A stretch of DNA of 47,419 nucleotides from CAYMUC01 sp964393535 (GCA_964393535.1 CAYMUC010000010.1:1-47419), one strand, 5' to 3'. Counted from the first letter of the stretch, positions 34,446 through 43,883 are shown. Program-made: numbers and translations. Notes: a model not told the origin generated them from the letters alone.

Positions 34446-36071
34446 ATGCGCGAGCGATCAACGCCGCACGACGTTCGTCGGGCTCGTCGTCGCTCTCGCG
34501 CAACGTGGCTCGCCCTCGTCGCCCTCGCCGTTTCGGCGTGTGGCGGCGGGGGCGGCTCCGCGTCCGAGCCTTCATCCGAAGCCTCGGCACCCGGGGTGGC
34601 GGCCCCCATGGAGCCGGCGACCAACGGCTTCGCGTTCGCCAACTTCCCCGCTTCCTGGTATCCCGAAGAGTTCGACGCCGACGATCTGGTGGCCATGTTC
34701 GGTCCCGATCCCTCGGTGTGCCTCGACGGCATCGCCGAACCCTGCGAACTCACCGCCGAAGCAGCCGCCTTCGCCCGCATGGTCAACCAGAGCCGCGCCT
34801 CGGGCCACTGCGAAGGCCTCGTCGCTGTCGCCCAGGCCCGCTTCAACGGGGCGCTCAGCCCCACCACGGGCGAACTTCCCGACGACGGCGACACCATCGA
34901 CGCCATCATGCGGGCCTTCGCCACGCAATTCATGCCCGAGGTCCGCGCCGAAGTGGAGCGCTGGATGGCCGCCTCGCTGGCAGAGAAGATCGCCGAGTTG
35001 GAGTCGTCACTTGCAGGTGGCGAACTCGTCTACTCACTAGGCGTGTACACCGACGACGGTGGTCATGCCGTACTCCCGTACGCGGTCGAGTACCTCACCC
35101 CCACCACACCGCGAATCAGGGCCTACGACTCGAACTGGCCCGGTCGCGATCGCTGGGTGGACGTGGACCTCACCACCGAGACCTGGACGTTTTCGTTCTC
35201 GGGTGACGACCCCACCAACGATCCCGACCTGTGGACCGGCAGTGCCGAGCGCATGGACCTCACCTCCATCGACACCCGTGCCGGAACGTGCCCCTTCTGC
35301 GACGACGGGGTCGGCGTCGCCAAGAACACACTGCTCGTGCGGACCACCGATCTCGACTGGTCGGTGGAGACGCACCTGGGCACCGTGACCCCAGACGGCG
35401 CCTCGAGCCTGGACGGCGTGGTGGTGACACCCGTCAAGACGCAGGCCTCGGGCGACCGCACCCATTTCGACTTTCTGGTGCAGATTCCCCACGCCGCCGA
35501 CGGATCGCCGGCCAGGTTGAACCTTCCCGGTACGGCAAGCGTCCACGTCCTCATGCCCTCGGGTATCGCAGAGATCTCCACCCCCGGACACTCCGACCTG
35601 CATATCGACGTGAGCGCCGCCCACGTGGAGTCACGCGACCCGGCCGTGTCGCTGTCGCTAGCCGTGGGCAATCTCGTGGCCAGGGCCGCTGGCCACACCG
35701 CTCGACTGGGTATCGACGGCGACGCCATCCGGGCTCACGTCACCACGGCGGTGGGCGAACGCGTGGAGAGCCTGGTGAACAGCGGCAGTCCGGTGGCGGA
35801 ACTCATCGCCCACCGCGAAGGTGGTGCCCGGGTGCTGGCCAAAGGCGCCGATGGTCGGGTACAACGCCGCGACATCGGCCGTGACGGCTCGGTGGTCACG
35901 GCACTCCACGACAAGGCGCTGAATCTTCACACCACGACCTGGCAGGCACCCGAGGGACTCGAAAGCGCCCCACTCGCCATGTTGCCGTCCATCGCCGACC
36001 GCAACCTGACCCTGCGCGAGTTCCGAAGCGACCGAGGGTCGTCCCGCACTCGGCCCACCCTGCCCCGATGA
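34446..36071 (+). CDS. Lipoprotein with predicted papain-like cysteine peptidase module
   Basis: The 541-residue product has lipobox VSAC (Cys32) after a long basic n-region. Residues about 59-310 are nearly identical to the N-terminal module of the next gene. Within it, GHCEGLVAV (Cys122), GGHAVLPYAVEY (His207) and RAYDSNWPGR (Asp228) appear in the order and context of a papain-like catalytic triad; secreted proteins with GGHAV...YD(N/S)NxPG are known to me from Actinobacteria and Chloroflexi, but no family name is certain. A CPFC pair follows. The C-terminal ~200 residues are beta-rich and unrecognised. It is an exported, membrane-tethered protein, possibly cleaving peptides or cross-links in the envelope. 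Confidence 0.65.
   Translation: MRERSTPHDVRRARRRSRATWLALVALAVSACGGGGGSASEPSSEASAPGVAAPMEPATNGFAFANFPASWYPEEFDADDLVAMFGPDPSVCLDGIAEPCELTAEAAAFARMVNQSRASGHCEGLVAVAQARFNGALSPTTGELPDDGDTIDAIMRAFATQFMPEVRAEVERWMAASLAEKIAELESSLAGGELVYSLGVYTDDGGHAVLPYAVEYLTPTTPRIRAYDSNWPGRDRWVDVDLTTETWTFSFSGDDPTNDPDLWTGSAERMDLTSIDTRAGTCPFCDDGVGVAKNTLLVRTTDLDWSVETHLGTVTPDGASSLDGVVVTPVKTQASGDRTHFDFLVQIPHAADGSPARLNLPGTASVHVLMPSGIAEISTPGHSDLHIDVSAAHVESRDPAVSLSLAVGNLVARAAGHTARLGIDGDAIRAHVTTAVGERVESLVNSGSPVAELIAHREGGARVLAKGADGRVQRRDIGRDGSVVTALHDKALNLHTTTWQAPEGLESAPLAMLPSIADRNLTLREFRSDRGSSRTRPTLPR
34623..35370 (+). repeat. First copy of a tandem intergenic-scale coding duplication
   Basis: This stretch aligns without gaps to 36259-37006 (offset 1636). 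The match includes a 76-nt perfectly identical run (34723-34798 vs 36359-36434). The flanking parts of the two genes have diverged much more. Confidence 0.9.
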
Positions 36072-36078
36072 GATTGCC

Positions 36079-39000
36079 GTGAACCTGACGCACACGAACT
36101 CACGCCGATCGGTGCTCGCCTGGCTGGTTGGCGCGACATTGGTGGCGGGTTGCGGCGGTGGAGGCAGTTCGGCGTCCAACACCTCGGCGACCTCGGGTGA
36201 GCAGTCCGCAGCCAGTGATGCGCCAGCGGTGGTGCTCACCGACATGCAGCCGCTCGAGAACGGCTTCGCGTTCGCCAACTTCCCCGCCTCCTGGTACGAA
36301 GACGAATTCGTCGCCGACGACCTCGTCGCCATGTTCGGCAGCGACCCCTCCGTGTGCGTCGACGGCATCGCCGAACCCTGCGAACTCACCGCCGAAGCAG
36401 CCGCCTTCGCCCGCATGGTCAACCAGAGCCGCGCGTCAGGCCACTGCGAAGGCCTCGTCGCCGTGGCCCAGGCTCGCTTCAACGAACAATCCGACCCGCC
36501 CACCGCCAACCTCGCCGACGACTCCGAGACCATCAAGGCCATCATGCGGGCCTTCGCCACCCAGTTCATCCCCGAAGTCCGCGACGAGATCACCACCTGG
36601 TTGGGGTCGTCGCTGGCCGACAAGATCAAGGCGCTCGAGACCTCGCTGGCCGAAGGGAAACTCACGTACTCACTCGGCGTGTACATCGAGGACGGTGGCC
36701 ATGCCATCCTGCCGTACGCCATCGAGTACCTCACCCCCACCAAGCCCCGCATCATGATCTACGACTCGAACTGGCCGGGTCGTAACCGCTGGGTGGACGT
36801 CGACCTCGAAACCGAGACCTGGACGTTTTCATTTTCGGGTGACGACCCCGACAACGACCCCGACCTGTGGAGCGGCGGGGCGGACCGCATGGACCTCACC
36901 TCCATCGACAGCCGCGAAGGGTCGTGCCCTTTCTGCACCACCGAGGTCGGTGTCACCAAGAACGTTTTGCTGGTGCGCTCCACCGACCTCGACTGGTCGG
37001 TCGAGACCGAGGACGGTGAGGTGCTGTCGCCGGAGAACCCTGGAAGCGACCCTGAGGGCGTGACCATCGCTCCGGTCAAGGGCCAGTCGAAGCTGAGCAG
37101 CAAGAGCAAGCGCGCCAGCTACGACTACATGATCAAGGTCCCCTCGAAGCGGAAGGGTAAGGCGAGGGCGAAGCGGACCCGCATCATCATGCCCACCACC
37201 ACCAGTGTGTTCGCCATGACCGCCGTGGGTATCGCTCAGGTCTCCACCCCTGGTAACCCCACCATCCCCGTGGAGGTGGGCGACGACAGCTTCGTCGCCA
37301 ACGATGCCTCGGTGTCGTTGTCGTTGGCCTCGGGCAATCTGGTGGCCACGGCCTCGGGACCCACCGCCAGCCTGGAGATCACCGACGAGGGCCTCAAGGC
37401 AGCCGTCACCACCGAAGACGGGCAGACCGTCGAGGTCGCCGTCACCCCCGAGGCACCAGCAGCCAAGATCGTCGCCGACCCGGAGCAGGGTGGGGTCCAG
37501 GTGCTGGCACAGGCCGCCGACGGCGTCGTGGAGAAGCGTGACATCGCTGCCGATGGCACCGAGACCGTGACCATCGAGACCACACCGCTGAACCTGAACG
37601 CCACGAGTTGGGAGCCTCCCCCGGGGCTGGAGAGCGCCCCGTTGCCCATGTTGCCCCCGCCCGACGCCCGCAACGTCAACAACCCCGACTACGCCGTCGA
37701 CACCCCTTACGCACCCCCGGCTGACGCCGTTCCCGCCAGCGAGACCGTGCCGCCCACCACCACCGTGCCGTCCACCACCGAGGCCCCCGCCACCACGACG
37801 ACGTCAGCACCGACGACGACCACGACCGTGGCCACCAGCACGACGACCACGGTGCCACCTACCACCACGACGACCACCACGACGGCTCCACCAACGACCA
37901 CCACGGTGCCGCGCACCACGACGACCACCACGACCACCACCGTCACACCGACCACGACCACGGTGCCGCGCACCACGACGACCACTACGGTCCCGCGCAC
38001 CACGACCACGGTGCCACGGACCACGACGACGACCACCACCACCACGACCGTCCCGCCGACCACGGCGGCACCGCCAACCATCGCGGCGCCCACCACCACA
38101 ACCACCACGATTCCGGTGGTGGCACCGTCGTTGAACCTCCCGACGTCGCTCGACGCCACCGTGGGTGACGGCCCCATGACCTTGGTCGTCATCTCCGACA
38201 GCCCCGCCCTCATGGAGTTCTCCAGCAGCGATACCGCTGTGGCGACCATTACGCCGCTCACCAACATCAGCGCTCGCATCACCGTGGTGAGCGCCGGCTC
38301 CACCACCATCACGGTCGACCAGGCGGCCACGACGGGGTTCCAGGCCGTCTCCCGCAGCCTGTCGCTCACGGTGTACCGGCGCGCTCAGGCGGCCCTGTCT
38401 GTCGTCAGTACCTCAGGCACCGTCGGCACGCCGCTCACCCTGGCGACCACGGGGGGTTCGGGCACGGGAGCGGTGAGCTACGCCCTCACCGGTGCCGACA
38501 ACGCTGGTTGCTCACTCGACGGTGACCAGTTGACACGCACCAGTGCCGGCGACTGCACCCTCATGGCCACCAAGGCTGGCGACGTCGAGTACCTCCCCAG
38601 GTCGTCGGCCCAGGTGATCATCCCCTTCGCCATCGCCGTCACGACCCCCACCCTCGACCTACCCATGTCGCTTTCCCTCACCGTGGGTGATTCGCCCTAC
38701 ACCCTCACGGTCCTATCCGACAGCCCAGAACCTCTGTCGTTCTCGAGTGGCAACCTTGCTGTGGCGACCATCACCACGTCCACCACCAACAGCGCCCTCA
38801 TCACCGTCGTGGCAGAAGGCTCCACCACGATCACGGTCAGCCAGTCGGCCACCACCGGCTTCTCGGCCGTCACTGGCGACTTCACGCTCACAGTCAGCAG
38901 GCGCACCCAGGCCAGCCTGGCCGTGGTCACCACATCGGGAACCGTCGGCACACCCGTCTCGATGTCCACTACCGGTGGATCAGGGACCGGGGCGATCACC

Positions 39001-40740
39001 TACGCCCTCAGCGGCACCGGTAACACAGGCTGCACCATCAGCGGCAGCCAGCTGTCACGCAGCAGCGTCGGCACCTGCACCGTGATGGCCACCAAGGCGG
39101 GCGATGCCACCTACCTGCCCCAGTCGTCCACGGCGACGGCGTTCACCTTCATCGCCCTGGTCACTCCCACCCTCGACCTTCCGGCGACGCTGACCAACAC
39201 GCTCGGCGACAGCCCACGAGCGCTCGTGGTGAACTCCAACAGTCCCGCCGCCATGACCTTCACCAGCAGCAACCGCGGTGTGGCCACCATCGTCTCGACC
39301 AGCGCCACCAGTGCCGAGATCACCATCGTCGCTGCTGGCTCCACCACGATCACGGTCAGCCAGCCGGCGACCGGCACCTACAGCGCCGTCACCCGCACCA
39401 GCGCACTGACCGTGCTGAAGAAGTCGCAGGCACCCTTGTACCTGGTGAGCGCATCGGGCATCGTCGATGTGCCGCTGACGCTGTCCACCACCGGCGGGTC
39501 GGGTACCGGCAACGTCACCTACGCCCTCAGCGGCAGCGGCAACACGGGTTGCACCATCAGCGGAAGCCAGATCACCCGCACCAGCGCCGGAACCTGCACC
39601 GTGGTGGCCACCAAGGCCACCAACCCCGAGTTCCTCGCCACCTCGTCGGCGGCCACACCCATCTCGTTCGTCGTGGTCAACTTCCCCACCGCGGTCACCG
39701 ACCTGCAGACGCAACTCACGGGCGACAACCTGGATCTCACGTGGACTGCTGCCATCTCGGTGGACGTGCCCCTCGACACCCACCGTGTTCGGTACCGACG
39801 TAGTGGCGCGACCACCGACTGGCTCGAGTTGGACGAAATCGCCCCCACGAGCACCTCGGCACGCCTGTCCAGCGTGGTGGCCGGCTTCGCCTATGACATC
39901 GAGGTCGCCGGCGTGAACGCCCGTGGTACCGGCACTGCGGCAACCGCCACCGTGACCGTGAGCGGTGCCACGCCCACCGCCACCGAGATCATCCCCACCG
40001 CCTGCGCCCTCGTCGTGGGCACGAGCCCCAGTGGCGAGCAGTGCAGCCAAGCCCTGCTGGTGCCTGGCCGAACCAACGTCAACAAGTACCTCAATTTCGC
40101 CGAGACCACCAACCAGGTGTGGGTGGACCTCGGCGCCCCCTATCACGTCACCCAGTTCCAGATCTGGACGGCCAATACCGCTCGGCGTGATCCCATGCGG
40201 TTCCAGATCTACGCCGCCAACGGCAACAGCGCATCACTTGGGACGGGGCGACTGGTGGCATCAGGACTCACCGACTGCCCCAATGTGCGCGGCGCCGCCT
40301 GCGGCGTGCACGCAATCACCCCCACGCAGGCGATGCGCTACGTGGTCATTCAGTTCCCAGAGGTGCGGCTCGCTGGTGACTACATGGAGATGTCGCGCAT
40401 CATCCTTCACGGCCTCCAGGTCCAAGCCGCTCTGAGCATCACCACCACAGCAGGCGACACGAGCGCTCCCCTCACGCTGGGCACCAGCGGGGGTTCTGGT
40501 ACCGGAACCGTATCGTTCGCCCTTGTCGGCAACGACAACGCAGGGTGCTCCCTCGCCGGTGATCAGTTGAGCCTCGGCAGTGCCGGCACCTGCACCGTCA
40601 TCGCCACCCGCACCGGTGACGCGACCTTCGCCGACATCTGCACCGCCCCAACGGTGATCACCTTCGGGACGGCTCCTACCGCCATGCCTGCGAGTGGCTC
40701 TGACCCTCCCCTCGGCCGCGATCCCGACGAGTCGTCGTAG
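36079..40740 (+). CDS. Giant modular lipoprotein with papain-like module, Ig-like repeats and discoidin-like domain
   Basis: The 1553-residue product has lipobox VAGC (Cys25). Residues about 60-310 repeat the module of the previous gene, with the same candidate triad: Cys123, His208 and Asp229. The middle region continues the paralogy more weakly. A Thr/Pro-rich stalk (about 555-677) with TTTTVPRTTTT motifs follows. Next come three tandem Ig-like units of about 170 residues (PTLDLPxSLxxTxGDSP, GSGTGxVxYALSG), a fibronectin type III-like domain (AVTDLQTQLTGDNLDLTW), a discoidin-like domain (WVDLGAPYHVTQFQIWTANT) and a last half Ig unit. The stalk and array suggest a long surface projection with binding tips. 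It starts at GTG 7 nt after the previous stop. Confidence 0.78.
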   Translation: MNLTHTNSRRSVLAWLVGATLVAGCGGGGSSASNTSATSGEQSAASDAPAVVLTDMQPLENGFAFANFPASWYEDEFVADDLVAMFGSDPSVCVDGIAEPCELTAEAAAFARMVNQSRASGHCEGLVAVAQARFNEQSDPPTANLADDSETIKAIMRAFATQFIPEVRDEITTWLGSSLADKIKALETSLAEGKLTYSLGVYIEDGGHAILPYAIEYLTPTKPRIMIYDSNWPGRNRWVDVDLETETWTFSFSGDDPDNDPDLWSGGADRMDLTSIDSREGSCPFCTTEVGVTKNVLLVRSTDLDWSVETEDGEVLSPENPGSDPEGVTIAPVKGQSKLSSKSKRASYDYMIKVPSKRKGKARAKRTRIIMPTTTSVFAMTAVGIAQVSTPGNPTIPVEVGDDSFVANDASVSLSLASGNLVATASGPTASLEITDEGLKAAVTTEDGQTVEVAVTPEAPAAKIVADPEQGGVQVLAQAADGVVEKRDIAADGTETVTIETTPLNLNATSWEPPPGLESAPLPMLPPPDARNVNNPDYAVDTPYAPPADAVPASETVPPTTTVPSTTEAPATTTTSAPTTTTTVATSTTTTVPPTTTTTTTTAPPTTTTVPRTTTTTTTTTVTPTTTTVPRTTTTTTVPRTTTTVPRTTTTTTTTTTVPPTTAAPPTIAAPTTTTTTIPVVAPSLNLPTSLDATVGDGPMTLVVISDSPALMEFSSSDTAVATITPLTNISARITVVSAGSTTITVDQAATTGFQAVSRSLSLTVYRRAQAALSVVSTSGTVGTPLTLATTGGSGTGAVSYALTGADNAGCSLDGDQLTRTSAGDCTLMATKAGDVEYLPRSSAQVIIPFAIAVTTPTLDLPMSLSLTVGDSPYTLTVLSDSPEPLSFSSGNLAVATITTSTTNSALITVVAEGSTTITVSQSATTGFSAVTGDFTLTVSRRTQASLAVVTTSGTVGTPVSMSTTGGSGTGAITYALSGTGNTGCTISGSQLSRSSVGTCTVMATKAGDATYLPQSSTATAFTFIALVTPTLDLPATLTNTLGDSPRALVVNSNSPAAMTFTSSNRGVATIVSTSATSAEITIVAAGSTTITVSQPATGTYSAVTRTSALTVLKKSQAPLYLVSASGIVDVPLTLSTTGGSGTGNVTYALSGSGNTGCTISGSQITRTSAGTCTVVATKATNPEFLATSSAATPISFVVVNFPTAVTDLQTQLTGDNLDLTWTAAISVDVPLDTHRVRYRRSGATTDWLELDEIAPTSTSARLSSVVAGFAYDIEVAGVNARGTGTAATATVTVSGATPTATEIIPTACALVVGTSPSGEQCSQALLVPGRTNVNKYLNFAETTNQVWVDLGAPYHVTQFQIWTANTARRDPMRFQIYAANGNSASLGTGRLVASGLTDCPNVRGAACGVHAITPTQAMRYVVIQFPEVRLAGDYMEMSRIILHGLQVQAALSITTTAGDTSAPLTLGTSGGSGTGTVSFALVGNDNAGCSLAGDQLSLGSAGTCTVIATRTGDATFADICTAPTVITFGTAPTAMPASGSDPPLGRDPDESS
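36259..37006 (+). repeat. Second copy of the tandem duplication
   Basis: This copy aligns gap-free with 34623-35370. It includes the 29-nt identical run at the start of the module and the 76-nt identical run at 36359-36434. Confidence 0.9.
37743..38112 (+). repeat. Low-complexity ACC/ACG repeat coding a Thr/Pro stalk
   Basis: Short ACCACG and CCGCGCACC-type units repeat over about 370 nt and code for a Thr-rich stalk with VPRTT and VPPTT motifs. Such DNA can expand or shrink by slippage. In the cell it would be a flexible, possibly glycosylated spacer. Confidence 0.85.
38131..39670 (+). repeat. Three tandem Ig-like coding units, about 510 bp each, with a partial fourth at 40.4-40.7 kb
   Basis: Each unit encodes a GDSP-type sandwich followed by a TTGGSGTGxxxYALSG half with two Cys (GCTISGSQ, GTCTVMATKA). 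Units begin near 38131, 38644 and 39166. A fourth half-unit follows the discoidin-like domain at about 40420-40670. Confidence 0.8.
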
Positions 40741-40780
40741 CGGAGCTCCTGGCACCTTGCCAAAGGGCAGTCGATTGGCC

Positions 40781-40796
40781 ATCATTTCTCATGATG
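40781..40796. promoter_or_regulatory. Palindromic element at the start of the first acyl-CoA ligase gene
   Basis: ATCAT-TTCTC-ATGAT is an inverted repeat that overlaps the ATG (40791). A very similar 13-nt core (AATTCTCATAATG) occurs before the second ligase gene. It looks like a shared regulatory site. Confidence 0.45.
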
Positions 40797-42359
40797 TTCT
40801 CGCCTTCGACCGCTTCTGCTGACTTCGAGGGCCTGGGGTCCCGACTGGTGTCACTGGCAACGACGCGCAGCAAGGCGTCGGCCATCGAGGGCCCCGACGC
40901 TCAGACGCACGGCCGGTTCGCCTCGGCGGTCACCGCAGCGGCTGCGGCGCTGAGGAGAAGCGGCGTCCAGGCAGGCCAGCGCTTCGCCATCGTGTCCCGC
41001 AACAGCGTCACCATCCTCGAACTGTTCTTCGCCGCGTCGCTCTCGGGGACCGTCATCGTGACCATCAACCACCGACTGTCGCCACGAGAGGTCGGTTTCA
41101 TCCTGGACGATGCACAGCCACGGTTGGTCTTCGTGGAGGACGACCTGGCTCATCTGCTCACCGACGCCCACGACCTGCCCGAGGCGGTCACCGTGCACGA
41201 GCAGCACTACACCGCCCAGTACCTCGAGTGGCGAGACGCTCCTTCCACAGCCGTCCACCATGTGGCCTCACCCGACGATGTGGTGATCCAGATGTACACC
41301 ACGGGCACGACCGGCCTGCCCAAGGGCGCCCTGCTGGCCGAGCGAAACCTGGCCGCCATGGCCCGGCAGCTGCCTCATACCTTCATGGTCGACGACTCGA
41401 CCCGCTACCTCGGCCTGCTCCCCATGTTCCACATCAGCGGCGCCGGAACCGCCATCGGCGTGGCGCTGGCCGGAGGGTGCGTGGTGCTGCCCAGTGGTAC
41501 CAGTGTGGACGCCGTCCTCCGCGACCTCGTGCGTCATCAGGTGACGCATGTGAATCTCGTGCCCTCGCTCATGGGCATGCTGACGAAGCACCCCGACACC
41601 GTGGCCGCCGACCTGCAGTCACTGCAGGTGGTGATGTACGGCGCAGCACCCAGTGCTGGCACCGTGGTCGAGGACATGATGGCACTGGTCCCGCAGTGCA
41701 CCTTCGTCCACGGTTACGGACTCACCGAGTGCACCGGTGGTGTGGCCTACGTACCGCCTCTGCGCCACGGCGACCCGGTGAGCCACCGACCCGGTCTGGT
41801 GGGCCGGCCTCCACATGGCATCGACCTGCGAGTGGTGGATCCCCACACGTTGCTCGATGTGGATCCCGGCCAACCGGGCGAGATCTGGGTGCGCAGCCCC
41901 GGCAACGTGTCGGGCTACTGGCAGCGACCGGACGAGTCAGCAGCCCTGTACGCCGAGACCGGATGGCTACGCACCGGCGACATCGGTCAGTTCGAAGGTG
42001 AGGACCTGGTCCTCAAGGACCGCCTGAAGGACATGATCATCTCGGGTGGCGAAAACGTGTACTCGGCCGAGGTCGAACACATCGTGGCAATGCACCCGAG
42101 TATCGACGAGGTGGCCGCCGTGGGCGTGCCCCACGAGCGATGGGGTGAGGTGGTGGCTGTGGTCGTCACAGCACTGCCCGGCCACACGGTGAGCGAGCCC
42201 GAGCTCATCGAGTTCTGTCGCCAGCGCCTCGCCCACTTCAAGTGTCCGAAGTCGGTCCATGTGGTCGAGGAACTTCCACGGACGGGCAACGGCAAGATCC
42301 TCAAGCGCACGCTGCGCGACACGCTGGTCGCACGCGCGTATAATTCTCATAATGATTAG
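40791..42359 (+). CDS. AMP-forming acyl-CoA ligase 1
   Basis: The 522-residue product belongs to the ANL superfamily. Motifs in order are YTTGTTGLPKGALL (AMP/phosphate-binding loop), HGYGLTECTGG, GWLRTGDIGQFE, DRLKDMIISGGENVYSAEVE and PRTGNGKILKR with the catalytic Lys near the C-terminus. It activates a carboxylic acid to its acyl-CoA thioester, with acyl-AMP as intermediate; the chain type is unknown. The start may be ATG 40791 or 40794, and the palindrome overlaps both. The second ligase follows after 12 nt. Confidence 0.92.
   Translation: MMFSPSTASADFEGLGSRLVSLATTRSKASAIEGPDAQTHGRFASAVTAAAAALRRSGVQAGQRFAIVSRNSVTILELFFAASLSGTVIVTINHRLSPREVGFILDDAQPRLVFVEDDLAHLLTDAHDLPEAVTVHEQHYTAQYLEWRDAPSTAVHHVASPDDVVIQMYTTGTTGLPKGALLAERNLAAMARQLPHTFMVDDSTRYLGLLPMFHISGAGTAIGVALAGGCVVLPSGTSVDAVLRDLVRHQVTHVNLVPSLMGMLTKHPDTVAADLQSLQVVMYGAAPSAGTVVEDMMALVPQCTFVHGYGLTECTGGVAYVPPLRHGDPVSHRPGLVGRPPHGIDLRVVDPHTLLDVDPGQPGEIWVRSPGNVSGYWQRPDESAALYAETGWLRTGDIGQFEGEDLVLKDRLKDMIISGGENVYSAEVEHIVAMHPSIDEVAAVGVPHERWGEVVAVVVTALPGHTVSEPELIEFCRQRLAHFKCPKSVHVVEELPRTGNGKILKRTLRDTLVARAYNSHND
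42339..42356. promoter_or_regulatory. TATAAT box and shared element before the second acyl-CoA ligase gene
   Basis: TATAAT (42339-42344) is a perfect -10 consensus, and CATAAT follows at 42349-42354. The core AATTCTCATAATG (42342-42354) matches the element before the first ligase at 11 of 13 positions. It overlaps the end of the first ligase gene. Confidence 0.45.
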
Positions 42360-42371
42360 GGGAAGCCTTCG

Positions 42372-43883
42372 ATGAACATCGCACTGCTGCTGGAGATGGC
42401 GTGCGAGGGTCACGGTGACCGACTGGCGCTCGGTCGCCGTGGCGAGGGTCTCACGTACCGACACCTCTACGACCTGGCCTCCCGTGCCGGCTCGTTGGTG
42501 GCGCAGCACGGGGCCACGCATCTGCTCCACACCGCCGAGTCGTCGCCGGCACTGCCCGTGGCATTGTTCGGCTCGGCCTGGGCGGGGGTCCCGTTCGTTC
42601 CCCTCAACTACCGCTTGGCCGACGACCGTCTGCGCGCCCTCGTGGAGCGACACGCCCCCTGCGTGCTCATCGCCGACCCTGGAACGGAGCACCGCTTCGA
42701 CGGCCTCGAAGGCGTCACCGTGCTCACCGTGCCGACGTTCCTGGAGCACTGCGAGCTCGCAGAAGCGCAGGACTTCTGGGATCCCGATCCCGAGGCCGTT
42801 GCGGTACTCCTCCACACCAGTGGCACCACGGGCACCCCCAAGGCCGCTGTCCTGCGACATCGTCACCTCACGAGCTACGTGACGGGATCGGTGGACTTCC
42901 TCGGCGCCGACGAGTACGAGGCGACGCTGGCCAGCGTCCCGCCGTATCACATAGCCGCCATCTCGGGAATCCTGACCGCCGTCTACGGAGGCCGACGACT
43001 CGTCCAGCTGCCATCGTTCGAGCCACATCGGTGGGTGGACCTCGCCCGTGCCGAGGCCATCACACACGCCATGACCGTACCCACCATGCTGGCGCGCATT
43101 CTCGACGTGTTGGATCCGGCCACCCACGGTGACGGCCTCGGGTTGCCTACGGTGCGACTGCTGTCGTATGGGGGTGGTCGCATGCCGGTCCCCGTGATCG
43201 AACGAGCCTTGGCCCTGCTGCCAGGCGTCGATTTCGTGAACGCCTACGGACTCACCGAGACCAGCTCATCCATTGCCCTGTTGGGACCCGAGGACCATCG
43301 AGTGGCTCTGAGCAGCGACGACCCGCGCATCCGTGGCCGGCTCGGTTCGGTGGGCAAGCCACTACCGACGGTGGAGATCACGGTGCGCGACGACGAGGGG
43401 CGAGAGGTACCACCGGGGACGCGCGGTGAGATCTGGGTCCGTGGCGAACAGGTCTCGGGGGAGTATCTGCACCACGGCGGTGGCGCCTCCGAAGGTTGGT
43501 TCCCCACCAAGGACGGGGGCTGGTTCGACGAGGACGGCTTCCTGTACGTGGACGGTCGCCTCGACGACGTGATCGTGCGAGGCGGCGAGAACCTGTCACC
43601 GGGCGAGATCGAGGACGTGTTGCTCGAGCATCCGGCCGTGCGTGAGGCTGCTGTGGTGGGCATTCCCGATACCGAGTGGGGCGAGGTCGTGGCGGCTGTC
43701 GTGGTGCCCCATGACGATGCCGTTGTGACACAGCAGGAGTTGAGCGACCATGTGGTCGCCCGCCTCCGCTCCACACGTCGTCCTGCCATCGTGGAACTGC
43801 GGGCAGGGCTTCCCCTCAACGACACGGGCAAAGTGCTGCGTCGAGTGCTGCGCGACGAGCTCGCAGGGGCTCATCAGGGCTGA
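42372..43883 (+). CDS. AMP-forming acyl-CoA ligase 2
   Basis: The 503-residue product is a second ANL enzyme with LLHTSGTTGTPKAAVLRH, NAYGLTETSSS, GWFDEDGFLYVDGR, LDDVIVRGGENLSPGEIE and LPLNDTGKVLRR (catalytic Lys). It is clearly different from ligase 1, so the two probably act on different acids. GGGGAAG precedes the ATG by about 6 nt. Its 3' end overlaps the convergent amidohydrolase gene by 10 nt. Confidence 0.92.
   Translation: MNIALLLEMACEGHGDRLALGRRGEGLTYRHLYDLASRAGSLVAQHGATHLLHTAESSPALPVALFGSAWAGVPFVPLNYRLADDRLRALVERHAPCVLIADPGTEHRFDGLEGVTVLTVPTFLEHCELAEAQDFWDPDPEAVAVLLHTSGTTGTPKAAVLRHRHLTSYVTGSVDFLGADEYEATLASVPPYHIAAISGILTAVYGGRRLVQLPSFEPHRWVDLARAEAITHAMTVPTMLARILDVLDPATHGDGLGLPTVRLLSYGGGRMPVPVIERALALLPGVDFVNAYGLTETSSSIALLGPEDHRVALSSDDPRIRGRLGSVGKPLPTVEITVRDDEGREVPPGTRGEIWVRGEQVSGEYLHHGGGASEGWFPTKDGGWFDEDGFLYVDGRLDDVIVRGGENLSPGEIEDVLLEHPAVREAAVVGIPDTEWGEVVAAVVVPHDDAVVTQQELSDHVVARLRSTRRPAIVELRAGLPLNDTGKVLRRVLRDELAGAHQG

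Noticed and set aside
37743..38112. Short repeats considered as a non-coding minisatellite or CRISPR
   Set aside because: The stretch stays in frame and encodes a Thr/Pro stalk within a long gene.
40791..43883. The two acyl-CoA ligases as a recent tandem duplication
   Set aside because: Their sequences differ throughout outside the shared superfamily motifs; they are distant paralogues.
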